A DNA stretch of 64,000 nucleotides from positions 1,860,001 through 1,924,000 of the forward strand of contig NZ_JACCBI010000001.1 in the NCBI RefSeq assembly GCF_013407835.1, read 5' to 3'. This stretch comes from Agromyces atrinae (lineage in GTDB: Bacteria; Actinomycetota; Actinomycetes; Actinomycetales; Microbacteriaceae). The notes beneath the pieces are model-generated. The model searched no databases and was not told the DNA's origin. It saw only the letters and a program-made list of their open reading frames with translations. Both the position numbers and the translations under genes were made by a program. Positions 27,829 to 36,300 of the stretch are shown here, piece after piece. Position 1 is the first letter of the stretch; each line of letters opens with the position of its first letter.

Positions 27829-29025
27829 CTAGACGACCTCGTAGACGCGCTTGTCGCCGTCGACGCCGCCGAAACGGAAGCGCCCGGGCGTCTCGCGGGT
27901 GGTCTCGTAGTTCGAGACGTCCGCGGGCGTGAAGCGCTGCAGCGCGAGGTACTGCTCGTCGCCGATGGGCGTGCGTCCGTCGAGGAGCGCACGGTTCTCG
28001 TCGGCGCGCACGTGCTCGCGGTAGCCCGCGCTCACGATTCCCGTGAAGAACTCCGAGACGGCGCCCGAGCCGTAGCTCAGGAACCCGAGGCGCTTGCCCG
28101 CGAGGTCGTCGTCGGTGTCGAGGAGCGCCGCGAGGGCGAGGTAGATCGACGCCGTGTAGCTGTTGCCGATGCGCCGGTTGTAGTCGAACGTGCCGTCGAG
28201 CTGCACGTCGGCCTCGTCGTTGCCGAGCTCGGCGACGGATGCCGCGAGCTTGCGGTGCGCCTTGACGGCCATACGCGTGAACGGCTGGTGGTAGCAGAAG
28301 CGCTCGATCGACTCGAACGCGGGTCCGCCGCGCGAGGCGAGGTCGGCCCATGCACCGGTCGTCGCGTTGATGTACGCGTCGATCGAGAGCTTGCCGTCGA
28401 CGACGGCCGTCGAGCGGTGGTTCGGGCGCCAGAAGTCCATGACGTCCTCGGTGAAGAGGCCGCTCACGGGTTCGATCTCGAGGATCGCGGGGTCGGCGGT
28501 CACGAGCATCGCGACGGCGCCGGCGCCCTGGGTCGCTTCGGCGTTCGAGTCGATCTCGTAGCGGGCGACGTCGCTCGCGACGACGAGCACGGCCTCTTCG
28601 GGCGAGCGCGCGACGAGGGCGGTCGCGAACTGCAGCGCGGCCGTCGCCGAGTAGCACGCCTGCTTGACCTCGACGACGCGGACGTCCGAGCCGAGGCCGA
28701 GCAGTCGGTGCACGTAGACGCCCGCGGCCTTCGACTGGTCGATGCCCGTCTCGGTCGCGAAGATGAGCGTGCGGATCGGGCGCGAGTCGCCGCGGTCGAG
28801 GATGCGCTGCGCAGCCGTCGCGGCCATCGTCACGACGTCCTCGTCGTTCGCGAGCACGCTCATCTCGCTCTGCCCGAGTCCGATGTAGTACTTGTTCGCC
28901 TCGACGCCGTGCCGTGCGGCCAGCTCGGCGAGGTCGATGCGGTACGAGCCCGTCGCGAAGGCGATGTCGTGGATGCCGATTGACGTAGTGATGGCTGCTG
29001 CTCCTGCCGTTGTGGTCGCGCTCAT
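27829..29025 (-). CDS. mvaS: Hydroxymethylglutaryl-CoA synthase
   Basis: A 398-residue HMG-CoA synthase, condensing acetyl-CoA with acetoacetyl-CoA, the first committed step of the mevalonate pathway. Catalytic Glu is in FATETGIDQSKAAG, the nucleophile Cys in VKQACYSATAAL, and the His in FCYHQPFTRMAVKAH. SYGSGAVSEFF near the C-terminus is also typical. Length fits bacterial MvaS. ATG at 29025 overlaps the stop of the HMG-CoA reductase gene (ATGA). Last gene of the mevalonate operon; acetoacetyl-CoA must come from a thiolase encoded elsewhere. Confidence 0.96.
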   Translation of the reverse strand: MSATTTAGAAAITTSIGIHDIAFATGSYRIDLAELAARHGVEANKYYIGLGQSEMSVLANDEDVVTMAATAAQRILDRGDSRPIRTLIFATETGIDQSKAAGVYVHRLLGLGSDVRVVEVKQACYSATAALQFATALVARSPEEAVLVVASDVARYEIDSNAEATQGAGAVAMLVTADPAILEIEPVSGLFTEDVMDFWRPNHRSTAVVDGKLSIDAYINATTGAWADLASRGGPAFESIERFCYHQPFTRMAVKAHRKLAASVAELGNDEADVQLDGTFDYNRRIGNSYTASIYLALAALLDTDDDLAGKRLGFLSYGSGAVSEFFTGIVSAGYREHVRADENRALLDGRTPIGDEQYLALQRFTPADVSNYETTRETPGRFRFGGVDGDKRVYEVV

Positions 29026-30059
29026 GCGCTGTTGCGTTCGAAGTTCAAGTGGGCGGCCATGAGCTCGCCCGGGTTGGTCTGTGCACCGAGGAGCGACAGT
29101 TCGCCGCACCACACCGCTGCGGCGCAGAGCACGGCGAGACGGCGGGCGTTCTCACCCACCTCACGTTCCTCTCGGCATCCGAGCCTCTGAAGATTCTCCT
29201 CCACGAAGTCGAGTCCCTTGCCGTTGCCGACGGTTCCGACGATGAGGTTCGGCAGGGTGCACGAGAAGTAGAGGTCGCCGTCGATGAGTTCGGCCTGCGT
29301 GATGCCCTGTGAGCCCTCGACGATGTTCGCGGCGTCCTGGCCGGTCGCGAGGTAGAAGGCGAGCAGCATGTTGGCGTAGTGCGCGTTCGCGGTGCGCAGG
29401 CCTCCGGCGAGGATCGATCCGACGAGGTTCTTCCGCGTGTTGAGTTCGGCGATCTTCTCGGGCGTCGTGTGCAGGCGCCGTTCGACGACCTCGCGCGGGA
29501 TGATCGCCTCGGTGATGACGTTCTTGCCGCGGCCGAGGATGCCGTTGACTGCGGTCGCCTTCTTGTCGGAGCAGAAGTTGCCCGAGATCGATCCGTAGCG
29601 CAGCTCCGGCCACACGTGCAGCAGGTGCGCCATGAGCCGGTCGGAGGCGAGGGTCACCATGTTGTGGCCCGACGCGTCGCCCGTGCGGAACTCGAAGCGG
29701 AGGAACAGCAGGCGACCGGCGATCTGACTGTTGATCTCGAGCAGCTCGGCGAAGCGGCTCGACTCGCCGACGACGGCGCGCAGCTCGTCGATGCGGGCCT
29801 GGATCTCTCGGAGGATGCGGAGCGAGACGCCCGCGTTGTCGAGCTCGAAGTACACCGAGCGGCTCATGCGCTCGTCGACGAGGGTCGAACGGATGCCGCC
29901 CTCGATGAGCGTCGAGATGCGCGCGCCACGACGCACCGACGGCCAGAGCGGCGTTTCGTACGTCGCGAGAGGCACTTCCTGCTCGCCGGTGACGACGTTG
30001 CCGCTCAGCCGGATCGGGCCCACCCAGCGCAGGGGTACGGCGGCGAAGGAGTCGGTCAT
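29022..30059 (-). CDS. mvaA: Hydroxymethylglutaryl-CoA reductase
   Basis: A 345-residue HMG-CoA reductase, close in length and motifs to the class I-like enzymes of Streptomyces mevalonate clusters. Seen are RTGDASGHNMVTLASDRLM, SGNFCSDKKATAVNGILGRG (catalytic lysine), LATGQDAANIVEGSQGI (active-site Asp region), VGTVGNGKGL, and the C-terminal histidine in ELMAAHLNFERN. It lacks membrane helices, as bacterial enzymes do. ATG at 30059 overlaps the pmk stop and has GAGGAGA before it. Confidence 0.95.
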   Translation of the reverse strand: MTDSFAAVPLRWVGPIRLSGNVVTGEQEVPLATYETPLWPSVRRGARISTLIEGGIRSTLVDERMSRSVYFELDNAGVSLRILREIQARIDELRAVVGESSRFAELLEINSQIAGRLLFLRFEFRTGDASGHNMVTLASDRLMAHLLHVWPELRYGSISGNFCSDKKATAVNGILGRGKNVITEAIIPREVVERRLHTTPEKIAELNTRKNLVGSILAGGLRTANAHYANMLLAFYLATGQDAANIVEGSQGITQAELIDGDLYFSCTLPNLIVGTVGNGKGLDFVEENLQRLGCREEREVGENARRLAVLCAAAVWCGELSLLGAQTNPGELMAAHLNFERNSA

Positions 30060-31144
30060 GGTGTTCTCCTCGGTGTCGCGGCGACGCCGGCCGGCGCCTC
30101 CGTCGTGGTCGTCGCGTGCGGCCAGGCGCGCAGATCGAGCGGGCGGATGTCGGCGGCGAGCCACTCGGCGCGCAGGCGTTCACGGTCGACGGCCCGGCCC
30201 GCGAGAGCGATCCCGCAATCGCCGCCGCCGGCGCCGGAGCTCTTGGCGGGAGCGCCGTGGCGTTCGGCGATCGCGCACAGCTCGGTGAGCGCGGGCGTCT
30301 CGATCTCGATGCCCGTGAGCGTCGCGTAGTGCGCGAGCGCCGCGCGGGCATGGCGGATGCCGGAGGCGCGAGCGTCGTCGTCGCCTCTCGCGATCGCCGC
30401 GCCGAGCTCGGAGACGGCGGCATCGCTCTCGGCGAAGAAGGCACGGTAGTCGGCGTCGCGCACGGCGCGGCCCTGACGCGAACGCCCGACGAGCGCGGCG
30501 GTCGACGCGGGCGAACCCGTCCAGCCGACGAGGAGCGGCTCGCCCTCGGGTGCGGGAAGCGGCGTCGCGGCGAGCGAGCCCCACTCGCCCGTGAGGGCCT
30601 CGGCGACGCCGAAGCGCTCGCGGCGGTCGAGGAGTTCGGCGGCGTCGGCCGACCGGTAGCGGATCCACCCGCCGAGGGAGCTCGCGGCGACGTCTCCGCC
30701 CGAGGCTGCGGGGTTCACCGCCCACGTCGCGAGGAGTGCGAGGCGCAGCGTCGTCTGCGCGTCGAGCGGCACGTCGTTCGCCTCGGCGAGCACGCGCACG
30801 ATCGCGACGACGACGGCGGCGCTCGAGCCGAGTCCGTACTTCGAGCCGTCGGAGTCGTCGAGCCCGCTGTCGATCGTGAGCGCGAGCGGGCGGGCCGTCC
30901 GCCCGTGGTCACGGGCGAGGGAACCGACGACCTCGATGGCGGCCGAGACGACGTCGTGCGCCTCGACTCCCCAGGGCCGCGGCTCGGCGCCGTAGTGGGA
31001 GCTCTGCACCGAGCCGACCTCGGCGTCGACGCCCGAGACGCTCACGAACCGGTCGACGGCGACGAGGATCGCCGACCCGCCGGGCTCGACGACGGCGTAC
31101 TCTCCGGCGACGAAGAGCTTGCCCGGTGCACTCGCCTCGATCAT
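30056..31144 (-). CDS. Phosphomevalonate kinase
   Basis: A 362-residue GHMP kinase. It starts MIEASAPGKLFVAGEYAVVEPG (GHMP motif 1, classic for phosphomevalonate kinase), carries the ATP-binding SKYGLGSSAAVVVAIVRVL and the C-terminal motif KSSGAGGGDCGIALAG. It phosphorylates 5-phosphomevalonate to the diphosphate in the cytosol. Coupled by ATGA overlaps to mvaD upstream and mvaA downstream. The longer upstream frame is arginine-rich shadow of mvaD and is not used. Confidence 0.94.
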   Translation of the reverse strand: MIEASAPGKLFVAGEYAVVEPGGSAILVAVDRFVSVSGVDAEVGSVQSSHYGAEPRPWGVEAHDVVSAAIEVVGSLARDHGRTARPLALTIDSGLDDSDGSKYGLGSSAAVVVAIVRVLAEANDVPLDAQTTLRLALLATWAVNPAASGGDVAASSLGGWIRYRSADAAELLDRRERFGVAEALTGEWGSLAATPLPAPEGEPLLVGWTGSPASTAALVGRSRQGRAVRDADYRAFFAESDAAVSELGAAIARGDDDARASGIRHARAALAHYATLTGIEIETPALTELCAIAERHGAPAKSSGAGGGDCGIALAGRAVDRERLRAEWLAADIRPLDLRAWPHATTTTEAPAGVAATPRRTP

Positions 31145-32118
31145 GCCGCCGGCTCGTCGATGAGGCGCACGCCCTCGCCGGCGCGGGCCGAGAGGAAGTC
31201 GGCCGTGGGGTCGACCTCGGCCAGGCGGGCTTCGACGCGGGCGGCGTCGGCGGGGCGACACAGCACCTTGACGTTCGGGCCGGCATCCATCGTCGCGTAG
31301 GCCTCGATGCCGTCGGCGCGCAGGTCGCGGGTGGCGTCGAGGAGCGCGACGCTCGCGGCCGTCGGGTAACGCACGGGCGGCCACGCGGCGGCCATCGTCG
31401 CGTGCATGCGGAGGCTGTTCGACTCGGTCAGTTCGCCGACCGCCGTGAAGTCGGCGTGCGCGATCGCCTCGAGCATCTCGTCGAGCTGGCGCGGCGTCGA
31501 CTCGGCCCAGCCCGCGTAGAACGGCGAAGTCGCGGTCGTGCGGTTCATGGCCTCGGTGCTCGAGATCGACTTGGGGCCTGCGGCGATGATCGCGACGACC
31601 ATGGCGAGGTCGAGCCCCGGTGCGTCGACGGGCTCGGCGAACGACGCGGCGTCGTCACCGGGGTGCCAGCGCACGATCCCGCCGAAGATCGAGCGCGAGG
31701 CCGAGCCCGAGCCGCGGCGGGCGAGGCGCGAGAGGGCGCGGCCGTCGAGGTCGAGTCCGTAGGCGGCCGCTGCGGCGGCGGCGAGCGCGGCGAAGCCCGA
31801 GGCGGATGACGCGAGACCGGCACCCGTCGGAATGAGGTTGACCGAGTCGACGCGCGCGTGCTCGGTGCGACCGCTCGCGGCGCGCACGAGGTCGAGGAAC
31901 CGTTCGACGCGCTGGGCGGGCCGACCCGAGAGCACGGCCCCGCCGAGCACGACCTCGTCGGCGTCGAGACCCGCATCGAGCGCGACGGTCGTGCGCGTCG
32001 GAGCCGCATCGAGGGTGAGCGAGAGGCTTCCCGTCACGGGGAGGTTGAGCTCGACATCCGCCTTGCCCCAGTACTTGATGAGGGCGATGTTCGGGTTGGC
32101 CTCCGCCGTCGCCCTCAC
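31141..32118 (-). CDS. mvaD: Diphosphomevalonate decarboxylase
   Basis: A 325-residue GHMP-family decarboxylase producing isopentenyl diphosphate from mevalonate diphosphate with ATP. Signatures: ANPNIALIKYWGKAD at the N-terminus, PTGAGLASSASGFAALA (ATP loop), and SRSIFGGIVRW. AMNRTTATSPFY and YATMDAGPNVKVLC carry the remaining active-site residues, including the catalytic aspartate of the DAGPN motif. GTG at 32118 overlaps the mevalonate kinase TGA (GTGA). Confidence 0.95.
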   Translation of the reverse strand: MRATAEANPNIALIKYWGKADVELNLPVTGSLSLTLDAAPTRTTVALDAGLDADEVVLGGAVLSGRPAQRVERFLDLVRAASGRTEHARVDSVNLIPTGAGLASSASGFAALAAAAAAAYGLDLDGRALSRLARRGSGSASRSIFGGIVRWHPGDDAASFAEPVDAPGLDLAMVVAIIAAGPKSISSTEAMNRTTATSPFYAGWAESTPRQLDEMLEAIAHADFTAVGELTESNSLRMHATMAAAWPPVRYPTAASVALLDATRDLRADGIEAYATMDAGPNVKVLCRPADAARVEARLAEVDPTADFLSARAGEGVRLIDEPAA

Positions 32119-33119
32119 GCGGTCTGCCCGCCGTGCGTGACGACCCACGAGCCGACGGCTCCGGCCTCTTCGAGGGCGCGGACGACGGGCTGCGCGTCGT
32201 CGGCGGAACGCACGAGGGCGACGATGCAGCCGCCCTGTCCGCCGCCCGTGAGCTTCGCGCCGAGGGCCCCTCCGCGGCGAGCGGCGTCGACGAGGCGGTC
32301 GATGGCCTCGTGGCCGGCGCCGAGCTCCGTGAGGATGCGCTGAGCCTCCGTCATCCGCTCGCCGAGTTCGCCGCGTCGGTCGCTCGCGAGGTCGACGGCG
32401 GCGTCGCGCGTGAGCGCCTCGAGCCGGTCGAGAAGCACGGCGGAGCGCACCGGTTCGACGCGCACGAAGGCGCCGACGTCGTCGACCGCGTCCTTCGTCG
32501 AGCCGCGGATGCCGGTGTCGGCGATCACGAAGGCACCGCCGAACCGGACGTCGAGGCGCGTGACCGCTCCGCTCTCGAAGAGGATAGGGCCGGGTTCGCG
32601 CGTCGCGCGCGCGTCGAGGCCCGAGGGGTTGCCGTGGGCGATGCGCTCGGCGGCCTGCACGATCTCGAAGCGCTCGTCGTCGTCGAGCTCGACCTCGAGG
32701 AGGGAGCGGATCGCCTCGATGATCGCGTGCGCGGCGGCGGCGCTCGAACCGAGGCCGCGACCGATGGGGATGCCGCTGCGGACGCCGACGGTGATGTCGT
32801 CCTCGGGGTGGCCGAAGTGCGCGAGCGCCGTGCGGATCGCGGTGCCCAGGGCATCGAGCCGGGGCGGCGCGGCCGACAGCGGCCCCGAGTGGATCTCGGT
32901 CTCGAGGCGCAGGGGGCCGGGGGCGATGCGTGCCTCCGCGCGCACGCGCAGGTGCGGGAGGGGCATGCCGATCGCGGGGCGCGCGTGCACGACCGCGTGC
33001 TCGCCGAGCAGGATGAACTTCGCGTGCGCCGACCCGTAGCCCGATCCGATGGTGCGGATGCCGCCGGTCTCGGTAGCGACGACTGCGCGGCGGCCGTCTC
33101 CAGACGGGGAACGAGTCAT
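32115..33119 (-). CDS. mvk: Mevalonate kinase
   Basis: A 334-residue GHMP kinase, first gene of the mevalonate operon. Motif 1 is GSAHAKFILLGEHAVVHARPA, motif 2 GIPIGRGLGSSAAAAHAI, motif 3 GALGAKLTGGGQGGCIVAL. ATG at 33119 has GGAG six bases upstream; an ATG at 33176 and one at 33269 are in frame but extend into the promoter region of the divergent operon. The 276-base spacer to the gltB-like gene holds the iron box. The gene order mvk-mvaD-pmk-mvaA-mvaS equals that of Streptomyces sp. CL190 but without a type 2 isomerase gene. Confidence 0.95.
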   Translation of the reverse strand: MTRSPSGDGRRAVVATETGGIRTIGSGYGSAHAKFILLGEHAVVHARPAIGMPLPHLRVRAEARIAPGPLRLETEIHSGPLSAAPPRLDALGTAIRTALAHFGHPEDDITVGVRSGIPIGRGLGSSAAAAHAIIEAIRSLLEVELDDDERFEIVQAAERIAHGNPSGLDARATREPGPILFESGAVTRLDVRFGGAFVIADTGIRGSTKDAVDDVGAFVRVEPVRSAVLLDRLEALTRDAAVDLASDRRGELGERMTEAQRILTELGAGHEAIDRLVDAARRGGALGAKLTGGGQGGCIVALVRSADDAQPVVRALEEAGAVGSWVVTHGGQTA

Positions 33120-33233
33120 CGACAGCTCCGGTTTCGCGGGGACGACGGGTCGGGGATCGATCCGTCGGAGATGCATACGCACGTCTGCAATCGTAAGCCG
33201 ACCACGCCGAGCGTGCGCTTCACGCCCCTGCGC

Positions 33234-33262
33234 TTGTGATGTAGGTAAGCCTGACCTAATAT
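33234..33262 (+). promoter_or_regulatory. Promoter of the gltB-like operon
   Basis: TTGTGA (33234-33239) and TAATAT (33257-33262) with a 17-base spacer form one of the best sigma-A-type promoters in the window. Transcription would start near 33269, giving a leader of about 127 bases. Confidence 0.65.
33241..33259 (+). promoter_or_regulatory. IdeR/DtxR-type iron box
   Basis: GTAGGTAAGCCTGACCTAA matches the known 19-base palindromic consensus TTAGGTTAGCCTAACCTAA at 16 positions. It fills the spacer between -35 and -10 and reaches into the -10 box, the classical position for repression by an Fe2+-loaded IdeR/DtxR protein. Confidence 0.75.
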
Positions 33263-33395
33263 CAATCATCCCTTCCACTTCGGCGCCGGATGCCGCACCC
33301 CGCATCCGCAGCCCGGCGAGATCTCCAGCGCAGCAGAGTCACCGCTATTCATCACCGTCACGAGCATGCGCCGTGAGCTCTGTCTGAGGAGTGCC

Positions 33396-36300
33396 ATGAT
33401 CCGCCCCACCGGCCTCTACGACCCCACGCTCGAATCGAGCGATTGCGGCGTCGGCTTCATCACCCGGCGAGACGGCGTGCCGAGCCACGCCGTCATCGAC
33501 CTCGGCAACGAGGCGCTCTGCGCCATCCCGCACCGCGGCGGCATGTCGTCGGAGGGCGTCGGCGACGGCGCGGGCGTCTCGGTCGACCTCTCGGCCGAGT
33601 TCTTCAGCGGGCTCGTCGGCCGCCCGCTCGCGCGCGGCGGCTTCGCCGTCGGCAACTTCTTCCTGCCCCCGGATGCCGCGGGCGACGCGCGAGCACGGCA
33701 GCTCATCGCCGCGGTGCTCGAGCAGTCCGGCCTCGAGGTCGTCGCGCAGCGCGAGGTACCCGTCGACCACTCGGTCGCGCGCCCCGCCGCCCGGGCGCTT
33801 CAGCTCGCCATCCACCAGTGGATCGTCGTGCCCGCCGCCGACGTCGATCTCGACGACGCCGCGAACCGCGCGCTCCTCGCGATCGAGGCCGCCGCCTACC
33901 CCGACGCCGGTCTCGTCGGCCTCTACCCGCTCTCGCTCAGCGCGCGCACCCAGGTGCTCAAGGGCCGGTTGAACTCGAACGAGGTCATCCCGTTCTTCAC
34001 CGACCTCGTCGACCCGACGCACTCAGTCACGACCCTCTACTTCCACACGCGATTCTCGACGAACACCGAGCCGCACCCGACGATGGCGCAGCCGTTCCGC
34101 ATGATGGCGCACAACGGCGAGCTCAACACCGACCGCAAGAACCGCCTCTCCGAGAACGCCCTCGCGACGGCTCGGAGCCGCAGCATCGTGCGCCCGCCCG
34201 GGCAGTCCGACAGCTCGCGCCTCGACCAGACCCTGCAGAGCCGCGTCTTCGACGACGGGCTCGACCTCGTCGAGGCCGTCGTCTCGCTCATGCCGCCCGC
34301 GTGGGAGAACGACCGCTCGCTGCCGGGCGCCGTCCGCGACATGCTCGAGTACTTCTCGCTCTACGAGGAGAAGAACGACGGCCCCGCCGCCGTCATCTTC
34401 TCGAACGGCGACATCGTCGGTGCACGCCTCGACCGACTGGGCCTCCGGCCGCTGCGCACCGTCGAGACGGCCGAGTACGTGTGTGTGAGCTCGGAGGCCG
34501 GTCAGATCGCGTTCCCGCCCGAGACGATCCTGTCGCGCGGCCGCATCGAGGCCGGCGGCATGCTCTACGTCGACCACCGATCGGGTCGCGTCCTCCGCAC
34601 GCGCGAGGCCCTCGTCGAGCTCGCCGCGCGTCGCGACTACGCGAGCCTCGTGCGCGAGGCACGGGTCGAGATCGGCGCCCTTCCCGCGTCATCCGTCGAC
34701 CTCGTCGACTCGCCCGAGCCCTACACGGGCGACCTGCCGACGGCGGCCCGCTTCGTCGCGTACTCACTCAACCAGGAGAGCTTCCGGTTCATGACCGACC
34801 CGATGCTGCAGACCGGAGCCGAGCGCATCTCGGCGATGGGCTACGGCACGGCGATCAACGCGCTCACCGACCAGGAGGGCGGCATCGCGAAGTACTTCTC
34901 GCAGCGCTTCGCCCAGGTGACCAACCCGCCGCTCGACTCGATCCGCGAGGCGGACGGCATGAGCCTGCGGGTCGCGCTCGGCGCGAAGCCGCGCGGCGGC
35001 AGTGAGCGGATGACGCAGATCGTCGTTCCCTCGCCGATCCTGTCGCACGTCGACATGGTGAAGCTCGCCGAACAGTCGCACACGCCGTTCCGACGCTTCG
35101 CGGCGCTCTACTCCCCCGTCGTCCATGACGCGGCGGCCAACGAGGCCGCGCTGCTCGCGGCGATCGAGGGCTTGTGCGACGACGTCGAGGCCTTCGCGCG
35201 CACCGAGGGCGGCATCGCCGTCGTGAGCGACCGGCAGGTCTCGCGCGAGCGCGCGGCGCTGCCCCTCGTGCTCGTCGTCGCGGCCGTCAACCAGCGTCTC
35301 ATCGAGGCGGGGCTCCGCCTCCGCGTCTCGCTCGTCGCCGAGAGCGGCCAGCTGCCGTCGTCACACCACATCGCCGCGGCCCTCGGCTTCGGTGCGGCCG
35401 CGGTGTACCCCCTCGGTGTGCAGGTGCGCGCCGAGGAGAAGTACCCCGGCGGCGTCGACGCGAGCGGCATGAGCCCCGCCGACGCGGCGTTCGCCCGGTT
35501 CCGCAAGGCCGCCGAGAAGTCGCTCATGAAGACGATGGGCCGAGTCGGCCTCTGCACCGTCGAGAGCTACATCGGCGGCGAGTTCTTCGAGCCGAACTAC
35601 CTCGACACGCGCGACCCCGTGCTCGCGCGCTACTTCCCCCACCTCGACGCACCCGTGGGCGGCGTCGGCTTCGCGCCGATCGCCCAGGCCGTCGCCGACT
35701 GGCACGCACGGGCGATCGAGGTCGAGAGCGAGACCGAGATCCCCCTGCTCGGCATCTTCAAGGAACGTGCGGAGGGCGCGGGCCACTCGTACGGCACGAC
35801 GGCCGTGCGCGGCTTCGTCGACATGACCGAGGAGCCGCTGCAGTTCGGCGCGGCCGACGACGACTCGCTGCGGCTCCTCACGCTCGGTCGCCTCGAGGAC
35901 GCGTTCGGCATCGACGACGACGCGTACCAGAACACGAGCTACGGAGTGCTGAGCCCCGAGACGATCGACGCCTTCCACATCACGCCGGGCTATCGCGCGT
36001 TCGTGCAGACGACGGCCGAGGAGCGCTCGCGGCGCCCCGCCGCACTCCGCGACGTGCTCGCGCTGCCCGCCGATGTGACGTTCGCGACGACATCCGCCGA
36101 CTTCGCCCGCGAGATCGGGCCGTTCCATGCGACGGGCAACAACTCGATCCTCGTGCGCGGGCTCGAACGCCGCACCCGGCCCGACGGCGTGGGGCTCCGC
36201 CTCACCGGGCCGCTCGCGAGCGACGCCGCACGCCTCGACGCGTTCGGCGAGTTCCTCGAGTTCGGCTTCGGCACCGACATCCGCTCTCGTCACCTCGACG

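Noticed and set aside
33120..33305. Upstream extension of mevalonate kinase to ATG 33176 or further
   Set aside because: The added residues do not resemble the family N-terminus and would run into the iron-box promoter; ATG 33119 has a better ribosome binding site.
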